A stretch of 64,000 nt of DNA. It comes from Longispora sp047121295 (lineage in GTDB: Bacteria > Actinomycetota > Actinomycetes > Mycobacteriales > Micromonosporaceae). The notes under the pieces were generated by a model. That model was not told where the DNA came from and did no database searches. It saw only the letters and a program-made list of their open reading frames with translations. Positions 6,975 through 15,386 of the stretch are shown in pieces. Position numbers and translations under genes: made by a program. The DNA is taken from positions 4,526,001 to 4,590,000 of the forward strand of contig NZ_CP139447.1 of the NCBI RefSeq assembly GCF_047121295.1. The letters are read 5' to 3'. Position 1 is the first letter of the stretch. Every line of letters begins with the position of its first letter.

Positions 6975-8146
6975 CCGACCCCGAGTTCCGGCGGCTCGCG
7001 TCCGGGCCCGCCGACGGCCCGCTCCTCGACAAGCTCCGGCGCACCCAGCTCAGCCGTACCACCCTGATTGTCAAGGGCCTCACCGGCGAGCGGCCCGCCC
7101 TGGGCGGGGCCGCCGAGCTGCTCGCGGCGGCGTACGACGCGCGGCCCGGGGCGGTCGGCGCGCTGCTCGCGCACCCGTGGCTCGGCGTGTGGGCCGCCGA
7201 CCGGTTGCGGGGCGCGGACGGCCGGCCCGACTACCTGGCCAACGCCGCCCTGGCGGCCGCCGCGCTCGCCGGACTCGACGGGGTCGAGGTGCCGCTGGTG
7301 CCGTACCGGGGAATGGTCGCCGTTCCGGGTTTCGGGGTGCGACCCTTCCCCGGCGCGCGCGTCGTGCTCCGGGCGGCCGACCTCGCCCGGCCCGGCTGGC
7401 TGCGGCCGCGCCCGCTGCTGCTCCGGCACGGCACGGACACCCTGCACCTGACCGTCGACGACGTCGACCCCTACCGGGACTGCTTCGGCGTCCCGCCGAC
7501 GGCCCGGCTGTCCGGCGCGCGGCTGGCCGACCTCGCCGCCGCCCTGCACGACGGCTGGCGGCTGCTGACCGACCACCGCCCCGGATTCGCCGCCGAGCTC
7601 GCGGCCGGGCTGACCACGCTCGTGCCGCTGGACGCCCCGGGCGAGGGCCGGCACAGCGTGACCCACGCCGACGGGTACGGCGCGTTCGCCGCCGACCCCG
7701 GCCTCGACGCCGCCGACCTCGCGGTCACGATGGTGCACGAGTTCCAGCACGGCAAGCTCAGCGCGGCGCTGAGCCTGGTGGCCCTGTTCGACCCCACGGC
7801 CGGCCGGCGGTACTACTCCCCGTGGCGCCGCGACCCCCGGCCGGTCGGCGGACTGGTGCACGGGGTGTACGCGTTCACCGCCGTCGCCGAGGTGTGGTCG
7901 GCCCTGCGCGCCGAACCGGCCCTGGCGGAGCGGGCCACCCGGCAGTTCGCCGAGGTCCGGGCCCAGGTGCGGCTGGCCCTGGACGAGGTGTCGGCCGCCG
8001 ACGGGCTGACCGGGCCGGGTCGGCTGTGGCTGGGCTGGCTGGCGGAGCGGTGTGCCGCGTTGGCCGCCGAAGAGGTGCCGGCCGGGGTGGAGCGGGCGGC
8101 GTGGGAGGCGGTCCGGGAGGCGGAGCGGGCGTGGCGCCGCCCGTAG
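6932..8146 (+). CDS. HExxH-type putative peptide-modification protein (aKG-HExxH beta-hydroxylase-like)
   Basis: A 404-aa protein with the metal-binding motif HEFQH at residues 269-273 in the context VTMVHEFQHGKLSAALSLV, followed by PVGGLVHGVYAFTAVAEVW, a second conserved His-containing segment of this family. The N-terminal region (LTDPEFRRLASG...KLRRTQLSRTTLI) matches the usual opening of stand-alone HExxH RiPP proteins. Established knowledge: the same domain occurs fused to radical SAM enzymes of FxSxx-COOH clusters, and some stand-alone members are named peptide beta-hydroxylases. The likely substrate is the peptide whose gene overlaps its start. ATG 6932 is the only good start before the domain. 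The 3' end is tandemly duplicated (8111-8187). Confidence 0.8.
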   Translation: MEQLLRGHPSRIRLTDPEFRRLASGPADGPLLDKLRRTQLSRTTLIVKGLTGERPALGGAAELLAAAYDARPGAVGALLAHPWLGVWAADRLRGADGRPDYLANAALAAAALAGLDGVEVPLVPYRGMVAVPGFGVRPFPGARVVLRAADLARPGWLRPRPLLLRHGTDTLHLTVDDVDPYRDCFGVPPTARLSGARLADLAAALHDGWRLLTDHRPGFAAELAAGLTTLVPLDAPGEGRHSVTHADGYGAFAADPGLDAADLAVTMVHEFQHGKLSAALSLVALFDPTAGRRYYSPWRRDPRPVGGLVHGVYAFTAVAEVWSALRAEPALAERATRQFAEVRAQVRLALDEVSAADGLTGPGRLWLGWLAERCAALAAEEVPAGVERAAWEAVREAERAWRRP

Positions 8147-8187
8147 CGGTGTGGGACGCGGAGCCGGCGTGGCGCCGCCCGTAGCGG
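8111..8187. repeat. 38-bp imperfect tandem duplication of the HExxH gene's 3' end
   Basis: GGCGTGGCGCCGCCCGTAGC begins an exact 22-bp match at 8128-8149 and 8166-8187, and the bases before it match with a few differences, giving a 38-bp period. Each copy encodes a tail like (D/E)AE-x-AWRRP followed by TAG, so the stop codon itself is duplicated. It looks like replication slippage. Confidence 0.75.
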
Positions 8188-8208
8188 AGCGGACCTCGTG
8201 CCGCCGGT

Positions 8209-8224
8209 GACGCCGGCCGGCGTC
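8209..8224. terminator. 16-bp perfect palindrome between convergent genes
   Basis: GACGCCGGCCGGCGTC lies between the HExxH gene and the S9 peptidase, whose 3' ends face each other. It has no loop of its own, so it is only a possible terminator or cruciform. Confidence 0.3.
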
Positions 8225-8237
8225 CGCGTCCGGGATG

Positions 8238-9947
8238 TCACAGATGCCGGGCGAGGAAGTCCAGTTCGCGCCGCTGGTCGGCGATCCGGTCGGCCAGCAC
8301 GACGCTGCCGTGCCCGGCGTCGAACCGGTGCAGCTCGTACGCCTTGCCCAGCGCGTCGAGGCGGGCCACGTAGTTGTCGACCTGCCGGGCCGGGCAGCGC
8401 GGGTCGTTCTCCCCGACCGTGATCAGCACGGGCACCCGGACGTGCTCGACGTAGGTGATCGGCGAGGACCGGGCCCACACCTCGGGGATCTCGTGCGGGG
8501 GCCCGCCGAACAGCGCCTGGTCGTACTCGCGGACCGGCTCCATCTCGTCCTCCCACAGCCCGACGACGTCCCCGATCGGCACGATGGCCAGCCCCGCCGC
8601 CCACCGCTCGGGCTGGGTGCCGAGGCCGAGCAGCGTCAGGTACCCACCCCAGGAGGCGCCGCCGATCACGCACCGGGCCGGGTCGGCGATCCCCTCGGCG
8701 ACCGCCCAGTCGCAGACGGCGGCGGTGTCCTCCAGCTCGGGCAGGCCGGGGCGGCCGATGAGCGCGTCGCGCCAGGCCGTGCCGTAGCCGAGGGAGCCCC
8801 GGTAGTTGACGTGGATGACGCAGTACCCGGCGTCGACGAACGCCGCGCGGCCCGGGTGGAACTGGTCGAGGTCCTGGGCGTCGGGTCCGCCGTGCAGTAG
8901 GAACACGGTCGGGTGCGGGCCGGGCCCGTCCGGCCGGGCGATCAGGGCGTGCACGTCGCCGACCCACGCGTCGGTCAGCGGCACCGAGCCCGGCGCGGCC
9001 GACTCCAGCACGACCGTGCCGTCGAGCCGGCGGACCATGGGGGCGTGCCCGGCGGAGGACCACCGGTATTCGACCACCCCGTCCGGGCGGACCGTCGCGG
9101 CCATGATCGTGCCGCGCGGCGTGTCGAGCCGGGTCAGCTCGCCAGTGGCCAGGTCGTGCCGGTAGAGCTCGTCGCGCGCGTGGTGGCGATGGCGCAGCAG
9201 AAGTGCATTTCCATCCGGGTACCAGTCGGCGAACACCTCCCCCGGCAGGTCCACGGCCGGCTCGTGCTCGACCCCGGTCACCGGGTCCCAGATCAGCGGG
9301 CCCGGCCGGTCGTCCCGGTCCCGGACGAGCAGCAGTCGGCTGCCGTCCGGCGCGAAGTCCATCACCCGCAGGCCGTGCTCGTCGACGAGCTCGCCGACCG
9401 TACCGCCGTCGGCCACCCGGAGCACCCGCACGGCCCGGTGCCGGGCGTCGGCGTACTCGGAATGCTCGATCGCCACCAGCGTCTCGTCCGCGCTGAGCGC
9501 GCCGACCGAGGCGTCGGTCCGGCTGGAGTACAGCAGCGCGTCGCCGACGCGCACGGTCACGCCCTCCTCGGTGGACAGCCCGACGGCCGGGGCGGTCCGG
9601 CCGAGGACCAGGCCGACCGGCCAGGCCGGGCCGAGCGCCGGGGTGGCCGGCACCGCCGGGGCCGAGCCGTCGAAGGGCTGGCGCATCCAGCCGCCGCGCT
9701 CGTCGCCGGCCGTGTCGGCGAACCACCACACCTCGGTGCCGTCCCGGCTGATCACCGCGAGGGTGGTGCCCGATGGCCGGTCGGTGAGCTGGTGGTGGGT
9801 GTCGGCGGCCCGGTCCCAGGTGTGCACCTGGACGGCCCCGGACACGTTGGTGGTGTACACCGCGCGGTCGGGCGCGTCGCGGGCCCAGCGGAGCACGGGC
9901 ACGTTCGGGGCACGGAAGCGCTGGACCCAGCGGGGCTCGTCGGACAT
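8238..9947 (-). CDS. S9 family prolyl-oligopeptidase-like peptidase
   Basis: A 569-aa protein with an N-terminal beta-propeller-like region (about 20-320, WD/PD40-style repeats such as DFAPDGSRLLLVRD) and a C-terminal alpha/beta-hydrolase domain. The nucleophile motif is GASWGG with Ser432; the likely triad partners are Asp515 (GENDPRC) and His546 (DAGHGS). The oxyanion motif LHGGPD is at 351-356. No signal peptide is seen, so it is probably cytoplasmic and acts on short peptides. It starts 107 bases after the end of the STAND NTPase gene on the same strand and could be read from the same transcript, but no overlap links them. Confidence 0.92.
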   Translation of the reverse strand: MSDEPRWVQRFRAPNVPVLRWARDAPDRAVYTTNVSGAVQVHTWDRAADTHHQLTDRPSGTTLAVISRDGTEVWWFADTAGDERGGWMRQPFDGSAPAVPATPALGPAWPVGLVLGRTAPAVGLSTEEGVTVRVGDALLYSSRTDASVGALSADETLVAIEHSEYADARHRAVRVLRVADGGTVGELVDEHGLRVMDFAPDGSRLLLVRDRDDRPGPLIWDPVTGVEHEPAVDLPGEVFADWYPDGNALLLRHRHHARDELYRHDLATGELTRLDTPRGTIMAATVRPDGVVEYRWSSAGHAPMVRRLDGTVVLESAAPGSVPLTDAWVGDVHALIARPDGPGPHPTVFLLHGGPDAQDLDQFHPGRAAFVDAGYCVIHVNYRGSLGYGTAWRDALIGRPGLPELEDTAAVCDWAVAEGIADPARCVIGGASWGGYLTLLGLGTQPERWAAGLAIVPIGDVVGLWEDEMEPVREYDQALFGGPPHEIPEVWARSSPITYVEHVRVPVLITVGENDPRCPARQVDNYVARLDALGKAYELHRFDAGHGSVVLADRIADQRRELDFLARHL

Positions 9948-10054
9948 CGGGCCACCGTACCCCTGTCAGGGGGTTTGCGCCGCCCCGCGAGGGCGTCGAG
10001 GAGCAGGGTTGGTCCGTGGTCGGCGCCGGGGCCCCGACCGGCTGGGCGACGGGG

Positions 10055-13000
10055 CTACGCCAGCCCGATCGTCTCGATGTCGCACTCGATCCGGCGCTGG
10101 TTGCGGGCCGACTCGACCTCCGGGTGCTCGGCCCCGAACCGGGCCGTCAGCGCGGCGGTCGCGGCCTCCAGCAGCGGCAGCCCGGTCTCCTCGTCCCCGG
10201 TCTGGATCAGGTCCACGGCGGCGTTGACCTCGCAGTAGTGCGTGTACACGTGCTCCGGGCCCCGGATCCGCCGCGAGTCCGCCATGATCTCCGCCGACAG
10301 CCGCTGGGCCTCGGCCAGCCGGTGCGCCCGGACGATGTTCATCGCCTGGCCGGTCCGGGCGCTGAGCAGGTAGGGGTGCGTCCCCGGCAGCACCGCGCGC
10401 ATGCCGGTCAGCGTCGCCTCGTTCAGCAGGGCCGCGTCCCGGTCGAACTCCCGGGCGCGGAGGATCGCGGCGAGGTTGACCGCCGCGCACAGCGTCACCG
10501 GGTGCCGCTCGCCGTAGATCCGGCGGAACTGGGCGTGGGCCCGGATCCCGTACGCGTGCGCCTCCCGGGCGTCGCCGAGCGCGCGCAGGGCGTTGGCGGC
10601 CGTCATCCCGGTCTCGGCGGCCATCACGTGGTCGGTGCCGAACCGGCGGGTGGCCGTGCGGTAGTTGGCCACCCCCATCTCGGCCGCCTCGGCGAGCCGG
10701 CCGATCTTGCGCAGGCACGCGGTGTGCACGCAGGTGGCGCGCACGACGGTCAGGTGGTCGGGGCCGAGCAGGCCGCGCTGGACGGGCAGCGAGGACAGCA
10801 GCAGGTCGGCCGCGTCGGCGTACCGGCCGAGGAGGTAGAGGTCGCGAGCCTGGGCCTCCTGGGCGAGCACGATCGCGATCTCGCCGTCCTCCAGGGTGCG
10901 CGCGTGCCGCTCCACCTCGAGGTTGATGGCGTAGGCCCCCGCGAAGTCGCCGGATAGCCGCAGGTCCATCGCCACCGAGTTCATCACCCGCAGGGTGCTC
11001 GGGTCGGCGTCGCCGAGGATCCGGCGGTGCGCGGCCAGGTTGCGGGTGTCCAGCTCGGTGGCCGCCGCGACGTCGCCGGCCTGCCGCAGGTCCGCCCCGA
11101 CCCCGTTGGCCGCCCCCAGCGTGTACTGGTGGTCCTCGCCGAGGCTGGCGCGCATCCGCTCCAGGGCCAGGGCCGCCGTCGCCGCGGCGGCCGGGTCGCC
11201 GAGGGCGCGGAGCGCGTCGGAGTACCGGCGGAGCGCCAGCAGGGTCAGCGGGTCGGCGTTCGGCGCGCCGTCGGGGTCGGGCACGTCCCAGGCGGTCAGG
11301 GTCTCCTCCGCGAGCGCCCGGCAGCCCTCGAAGTCGCCCAGGTTGTACAGGTAGCGCACCTGGTCCTGCACCGTGCGGCGCGCGGAGATGTCGCCGTCGA
11401 TCAGCCGCGCGGAACGCAGGTGCGGGGTGATCTCCGCGTGCCGGGGCCAGGTACTGCGGTCGTCGGGGTAGCCGGGGTTGGCGGCGGCGAGCAGCTGCTG
11501 GGCGTTGCGGCGGCCCTGCGCGTCGGCGTCGGCGTCCAGGCCCTCCCGGATCACCCGGTGCACCAGACGGTGGATCTGCAACCGCCGGTTGCCGTTGTCG
11601 ACCTTCACCAGCCCGACGGAGCCCAGGTCCCGAATCGCCCGGCTGATGTCGTTGCGCTCCTGCAACGCGGTGCGCAGCGGCTCGGGCACGTCGGCGGCCC
11701 GGCCCTCCCAGAGCAGCCGCATCGGCACCGGCTCGGGGGCCAGGTAGGTCAGCAGCTCGAGGAGCTGGGCGGCGGCCGGGGCGCGCTCGCGGAGCTTGGG
11801 CAGGGCGAGGGCGACGATGGTGTGCACCGTTCCCGAATACCCCCGGGGCTGGCCCTCGGCGAGCAGCCTGCTGGCGTTGCGGTCGAAGTCCTCCAGGTAC
11901 TCCTCGACCGACGCCGGCATCGTCAGCAGCCAACTGGCCGCCTGGTCCAGGGCGAGCGGCAGGTCGCCCAGCTTCTCGGCGAGCAGGTCCGCCTCGGACT
12001 CGGTGGCGTGGGTCAGCCGGTTGCCGAGCAGGGCCAGGCTCTCCGTCCGGCTGAACACGTCCACCTCGATCGTGGCCCCGGCGGCGGCCGCCCACGCGCC
12101 GTTGCGGGTGGTGACGAGGACGTGCCCGTGCTCGCCGACCATGTTGGCCGCCGGCATCAGCGGGGCGAGCTCGGCCGGGTCGTCGGCGTTGTCGTAGACC
12201 AGCAGCCAGCTCAGCGGGGTGGTGGACAGGGTGTCGAGGACCGTGCGGATCCGCTGTTCCATGTTCGGGCTCGGCGGCAGGCCCATCCGGTCGGCGAGCG
12301 CGGCGAGCGAGCTGCGCACCGTGCCCAGGTCCTCGGCCGGGATCCACCACGTGAGCTGGTAGCGGTCGATGTGCCGGTAGCAGAACTCGGCCGCCAGTTG
12401 CGACTTGCCGACGCCGCCGGCCCCGTGCAGGCTGGCCTCGGGGAGCAGGGACGCGCGGTGCTGCGTGCCGAGCGAGGACTCCAGGGCCGCGAGGGTGTCC
12501 TCCCGGCCGACGAAGTGCTGGTTGCGCTGCGGGATGCTCCGGATCACCGCAGGGGGATTGTTCGTCGTCGCTTCGCCGATGATGATCGTCGTGGGCACGG
12601 TTGAACCGACTTCCTCTTGCACCGGGCCGGCGAGGGTGCCTGGCCGACCAGATCGCGCTGACTCCCAGTACACGGAAGCGGCCCGACGGAGGCGGTCGAG
12701 GGCGCTGTCCGTTACCGCTAGAGCATACGCCGTTTCGGACACCCACCTCTCGATCCGCGCCCGGTCGGGTCCCGGACCGGCACTCAGGACACACGCGAAC
12801 GCCAGCACCGCCGGCACGTCGTACCCGTCGACGTTCTGCCAGCCCACCAGGTCCAGGATGGCCGCGTGGTCTGCGGCGGGCACCGTGGTCCCGGTGACGG
12901 CGGCGGCGACCGCGACGAGGGTGTCGGCGGGGACCGCCCGGATCACCTGGGTCAGCTCCCAGTCGGCGAGGACGTGCTGCGCGGTCGCGACGGCCTCCGT

Positions 13001-13252
13001 GGAACCGCTGAGGCTGGCGACGGTGCGCAGCAGCACCGCGAGGCCGCCGCTCTCCGCCTCGAACGCCCGCAGGATGCTGTGCAGGTCGGCCGGGGTGAGC
13101 GGCTGCCGCCGGACCGGCACGTCCCTGCGCAGCTCCGCCTGGGCCTCGGCGACGCACAGGTCGCGGCCGGAGACGTCCTTGAGCAGCGCCACCCCCGCCA
13201 GCGCGGCGCTGATCCTGTCCATCAGCCGCAGCGGCATCCTGGTCACGGTCAC
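10055..13252 (-). CDS. EAD-like domain + NB-ARC STAND NTPase + TPR protein (FxsT-like)
   Basis: 1065 aa. Residues about 10-100 form a helical domain with the pattern 'll.gva.L.D..gRdl.v.e...eL...LHsIlrafe...gGlavLlrtv..l.Gst', which I read as an effector-associated domain of the EAD2 kind. A second uncharacterised helical region follows (100-200). The NB-ARC core starts at IPQRNQHFVGRED (240-252), with Walker A GAGGVGKS at 277-284 and Walker B-like WLLVYDNADD at 349-358. The rest (about 600-1050) is TPR repeats. GTG 13252 overlaps the protease stop (GTGA). The same architecture is used by FxSxx-COOH-system TPR proteins and by EAD-STAND conflict systems. Inference: a sensor that oligomerises and recruits the adjacent protease through like-with-like EADs. 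Confidence 0.85.
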   Translation of the reverse strand: MTVTRMPLRLMDRISAALAGVALLKDVSGRDLCVAEAQAELRRDVPVRRQPLTPADLHSILRAFEAESGGLAVLLRTVASLSGSTEAVATAQHVLADWELTQVIRAVPADTLVAVAAAVTGTTVPAADHAAILDLVGWQNVDGYDVPAVLAFACVLSAGPGPDRARIERWVSETAYALAVTDSALDRLRRAASVYWESARSGRPGTLAGPVQEEVGSTVPTTIIIGEATTNNPPAVIRSIPQRNQHFVGREDTLAALESSLGTQHRASLLPEASLHGAGGVGKSQLAAEFCYRHIDRYQLTWWIPAEDLGTVRSSLAALADRMGLPPSPNMEQRIRTVLDTLSTTPLSWLLVYDNADDPAELAPLMPAANMVGEHGHVLVTTRNGAWAAAAGATIEVDVFSRTESLALLGNRLTHATESEADLLAEKLGDLPLALDQAASWLLTMPASVEEYLEDFDRNASRLLAEGQPRGYSGTVHTIVALALPKLRERAPAAAQLLELLTYLAPEPVPMRLLWEGRAADVPEPLRTALQERNDISRAIRDLGSVGLVKVDNGNRRLQIHRLVHRVIREGLDADADAQGRRNAQQLLAAANPGYPDDRSTWPRHAEITPHLRSARLIDGDISARRTVQDQVRYLYNLGDFEGCRALAEETLTAWDVPDPDGAPNADPLTLLALRRYSDALRALGDPAAAATAALALERMRASLGEDHQYTLGAANGVGADLRQAGDVAAATELDTRNLAAHRRILGDADPSTLRVMNSVAMDLRLSGDFAGAYAINLEVERHARTLEDGEIAIVLAQEAQARDLYLLGRYADAADLLLSSLPVQRGLLGPDHLTVVRATCVHTACLRKIGRLAEAAEMGVANYRTATRRFGTDHVMAAETGMTAANALRALGDAREAHAYGIRAHAQFRRIYGERHPVTLCAAVNLAAILRAREFDRDAALLNEATLTGMRAVLPGTHPYLLSARTGQAMNIVRAHRLAEAQRLSAEIMADSRRIRGPEHVYTHYCEVNAAVDLIQTGDEETGLPLLEAATAALTARFGAEHPEVESARNQRRIECDIETIGLA

Positions 13253-14166
13253 TCCCCCTCGGCCCGGTGCGGCAGCAGGCGCATGGTCTCGGCCAGCTCG
13301 CGGAACGCGGCGAGCCCGATGCTGGACGGTCCCTCCAGGGCCAGCAGCGCGTCGTACAGGTCGGCGATGCCCCGCTCGTGGTCGAGCGCCGTGCCGACGA
13401 TGCTGCGGCAGTCCAGGCCGAGGCGGTGGTGGACCCGGATGTGCAGCCGCAGGTGGGCCGGCAGCGCGTCGATCAGCTCCTGGCGGGACAGCGGATCCGC
13501 GACGGTGGGCACCTCGGCCAGCGCGAGGGCCAGCGCGGTGCGCTCGGCCGGGGTGGGCGGGGCGAGCCGGGCCGGGCGCAGCAGTGCGGCGGCCAGGTCT
13601 GCGGGCAGCAGCTCCTGCCAGCGGCGGACCGGCAGCATCCAGCCGACCGTCTGCGGCCCCAGCTGCGAGCGGGCCGTCGCCATGCCGACCACCCGGCCGG
13701 CGGCCTCGAACACGGCCGCGCCGCTGAATCCCCGGTCGACGGCGACCGTGGCGACCGAGATCCGGTCGAGCTGCCGCCAGCCGGTGACCGGGTCCGTCGG
13801 GCCGACGAGCCGGGCCCGGGCCAGCACCGGGGCCGGCGAGTGCGCCGGGTGCCCGACGATCCGCACGTCGAGGTCCGCGTCCCCGCAGTCCACCAGGGCG
13901 GCCGGCGGCGACGTCAGGGGCGCGGCGGTGCGGAGCACCGCGAGATCGCCCTCGCCGCGCGGTCCGACGGCCACGGAGAAGAGCGTTTCGACGGGTACCG
14001 GCTCCGCCTCCCCGCCAAGCGCCAGCACCGCCGGCGCCTCGCCCATGACGTGCCAGCAGGTCAGCACGTGCTCCGCCGTGAGCTGGACGCCGGCGCCGAC
14101 GACCCGGCCCGGCTCGCCGGCCAGCACCCGGACCCGGCCGGCGAGGGTGTGGAAGGGCTGCGTCAT
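13249..14166 (-). CDS. trypsin-like serine protease with C-terminal EAD2-like domain
   Basis: 305 aa. The trypsin fold carries the triad His39 (LTCWHV), Asp74 (GDLAVL) and Ser148 (DRGFSGAAVF). No signal peptide is seen, so it is probably an intracellular protease. After a Pro-rich hinge (about 200-208), residues 208-300 resemble the EAD2-type head of the STAND protein: LALAEVPTVADPLSRQELIDAL, then a block ending YDALLALEGPSSIGLAAFRELAE. Its start overlaps the trypco1-like stop (ATGA) and its stop overlaps the NTPase start (GTGA). In published conflict-system surveys such proteases are effectors held by STAND NTPases. Its target is unknown. Confidence 0.88.
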   Translation of the reverse strand: MTQPFHTLAGRVRVLAGEPGRVVGAGVQLTAEHVLTCWHVMGEAPAVLALGGEAEPVPVETLFSVAVGPRGEGDLAVLRTAAPLTSPPAALVDCGDADLDVRIVGHPAHSPAPVLARARLVGPTDPVTGWRQLDRISVATVAVDRGFSGAAVFEAAGRVVGMATARSQLGPQTVGWMLPVRRWQELLPADLAAALLRPARLAPPTPAERTALALALAEVPTVADPLSRQELIDALPAHLRLHIRVHHRLGLDCRSIVGTALDHERGIADLYDALLALEGPSSIGLAAFRELAETMRLLPHRAEGE

Positions 14167-14501
14167 GGGCGGGGTCGGGGGGCTTCGTGGTCGTCGGTCA
14201 GCTTCCAGGTCGCCCGGATCACCAGGTGGCCCTCCGCCGTGGTGCGGGCCACGACGGCGCCGGCCTCGGCGGTCAACGTGACGCCGACCTCGACCTCGAC
14301 CTGGTCGGGCTTCTTCGGCAGACCGCGCACCATGGACAGTGCGGCGTCGATGGCCGGCCGGACCTGGGCGAGCGCGGCCTCCAGGCGCTGCTTCGCCGGG
14401 TAGAGATGGTCGAGGAGGCCGATGCGTTCCAGGGTGCCGCCGTCACGCTCTTCGATGAGGATGGTGCCGTGGTCCGACTCGTACCGCAGGAGATCACCCA
14501 T
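14163..14501 (-). CDS. trypsin-co-occurring domain protein (CU044_2847/trypco1-like)
   Basis: A 112-aa protein, first gene of the three-gene operon. It has an N-terminal strand region (LLRYESDHGTILIEE), a helical middle (LYPAKQRLEAALAQVRPAID) and the family's hallmark C-terminal beta segment QVEVEVGVTLTAEAGAVVARTTAEGHLVIRATW. Small proteins of this kind are regularly encoded next to trypsin-like proteases of the EAD/STAND group, where they are called trypco1. Their role is unknown; a regulator or inhibitor of the protease is a natural guess. The stop overlaps the protease start by ATGA. The promoter must lie in 14502-14621, shared with the divergent methyltransferase. Confidence 0.78.
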   Translation of the reverse strand: MGDLLRYESDHGTILIEERDGGTLERIGLLDHLYPAKQRLEAALAQVRPAIDAALSMVRGLPKKPDQVEVEVGVTLTAEAGAVVARTTAEGHLVIRATWKLTDDHEAPRPRP

Positions 14502-14621
14502 AGGGAAAACCTACGGCGGCCGATGGGTCGTGGCCACTGTCAGAAGGATGACAACCTGCCGCTTTGTGGGGATTCGGCACGGTCCCTTGTCAACGCGGGG
14601 AACCGCTGGGAGCCTGGTGGG

Positions 14622-15386
14622 GTGGATGCCGAGGCGCGGTTCGACAGGCTGGTCCGGGAGGCGGAGGACGCGCCGCTGGACGGGTGGGACTTCTCCTGGC
14701 TGGACGGCCGGGCCACCGAGCAGCGCCCGTCCTGGGGCTACCTGTTGCAGATGTCGGCGTGGATGGCCGGCGCGCGGGCGGCGCTGGACATCCAGACCGG
14801 CGGCGGCGAGGTGCTGGCCGAGGTGCCCACCCTGGCCCCGGTCACCGTGGCCACCGAGGGCTGGCCGCCGAACGTGCCGACGGCCCGGCGCAACCTCGAA
14901 CCGCGCGGCGTGACGGTGGTCGACGTACCCGAGGACGCGGCGCTGCCGTTCCCGGACGCGGCGTTCGACCTCGTGGTCAGCCGGCACCCCAACGTGGCGC
15001 TGTGGACGGAGATCGCCCGGGTGCTGGAGCCCGGCGGCACCTATCTCTCCCAGCAGATCGGGCCCGGCTCCAACCGGGAGCTCGCCGAGTTCCTGACCGG
15101 CCCCCGGGTCGTCGGCCCCGAGCGGCACCCCGACACCGCGACCGCCGGGGCGCGCGCGGCCGGCCTCGTCGTGGAGGACCTGCGGGTGGAGTCCCCGGCG
15201 ACGACGTTCCACGACATCGGGGCCGTGGTCTACTTCCTGCGCAAGGTCATCTGGGCCGTGCCGGACTTCTCCCCCGAGCGGTACCGCGAGCGGCTGTTCG
15301 ACCTGCACACGCTGATCGAGCGGGACGGGCCGTTCACGGCGCACGCCCAGCGGTTCCTCATCCGGGCCCGCCGTCCCGGGCCATGA
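14622..15386 (+). CDS. class I SAM-dependent methyltransferase
   Basis: 254 aa with a Rossmann-type methyltransferase core: motif I ALDIQTGGGEVLAE near residue 55, acidic loop VTVATEGWPPNV, motif II PFPDAAFDLVVSRHP, and a C-terminal half ending FTAHAQRFLIRARRPGP. The GTG at 14622 was preferred (GGGAG about 10 bases upstream); an in-frame ATG at 14523 would add a Cys-containing leader unlike the family. The stop overlaps the radical SAM start (ATGA, 15383-15386), so the two are made together. This family is widespread in actinobacteria without a known substrate. Here a peptide or the radical SAM product is possible. Confidence 0.85.
   Translation: MDAEARFDRLVREAEDAPLDGWDFSWLDGRATEQRPSWGYLLQMSAWMAGARAALDIQTGGGEVLAEVPTLAPVTVATEGWPPNVPTARRNLEPRGVTVVDVPEDAALPFPDAAFDLVVSRHPNVALWTEIARVLEPGGTYLSQQIGPGSNRELAEFLTGPRVVGPERHPDTATAGARAAGLVVEDLRVESPATTFHDIGAVVYFLRKVIWAVPDFSPERYRERLFDLHTLIERDGPFTAHAQRFLIRARRPGP

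Noticed and set aside
11027..12604. Long open frame antisense to the STAND NTPase
   Set aside because: Composition is Gly/Arg/Val low-complexity and codon-position GC fits the minus-strand gene.
14523..14621. Cys-containing leader MGRGHCQKDDNLPLCG as a peptide precursor for the radical SAM enzyme
   Set aside because: It is in frame with the methyltransferase and has no stop before it, no core repeat and no ribosome site.
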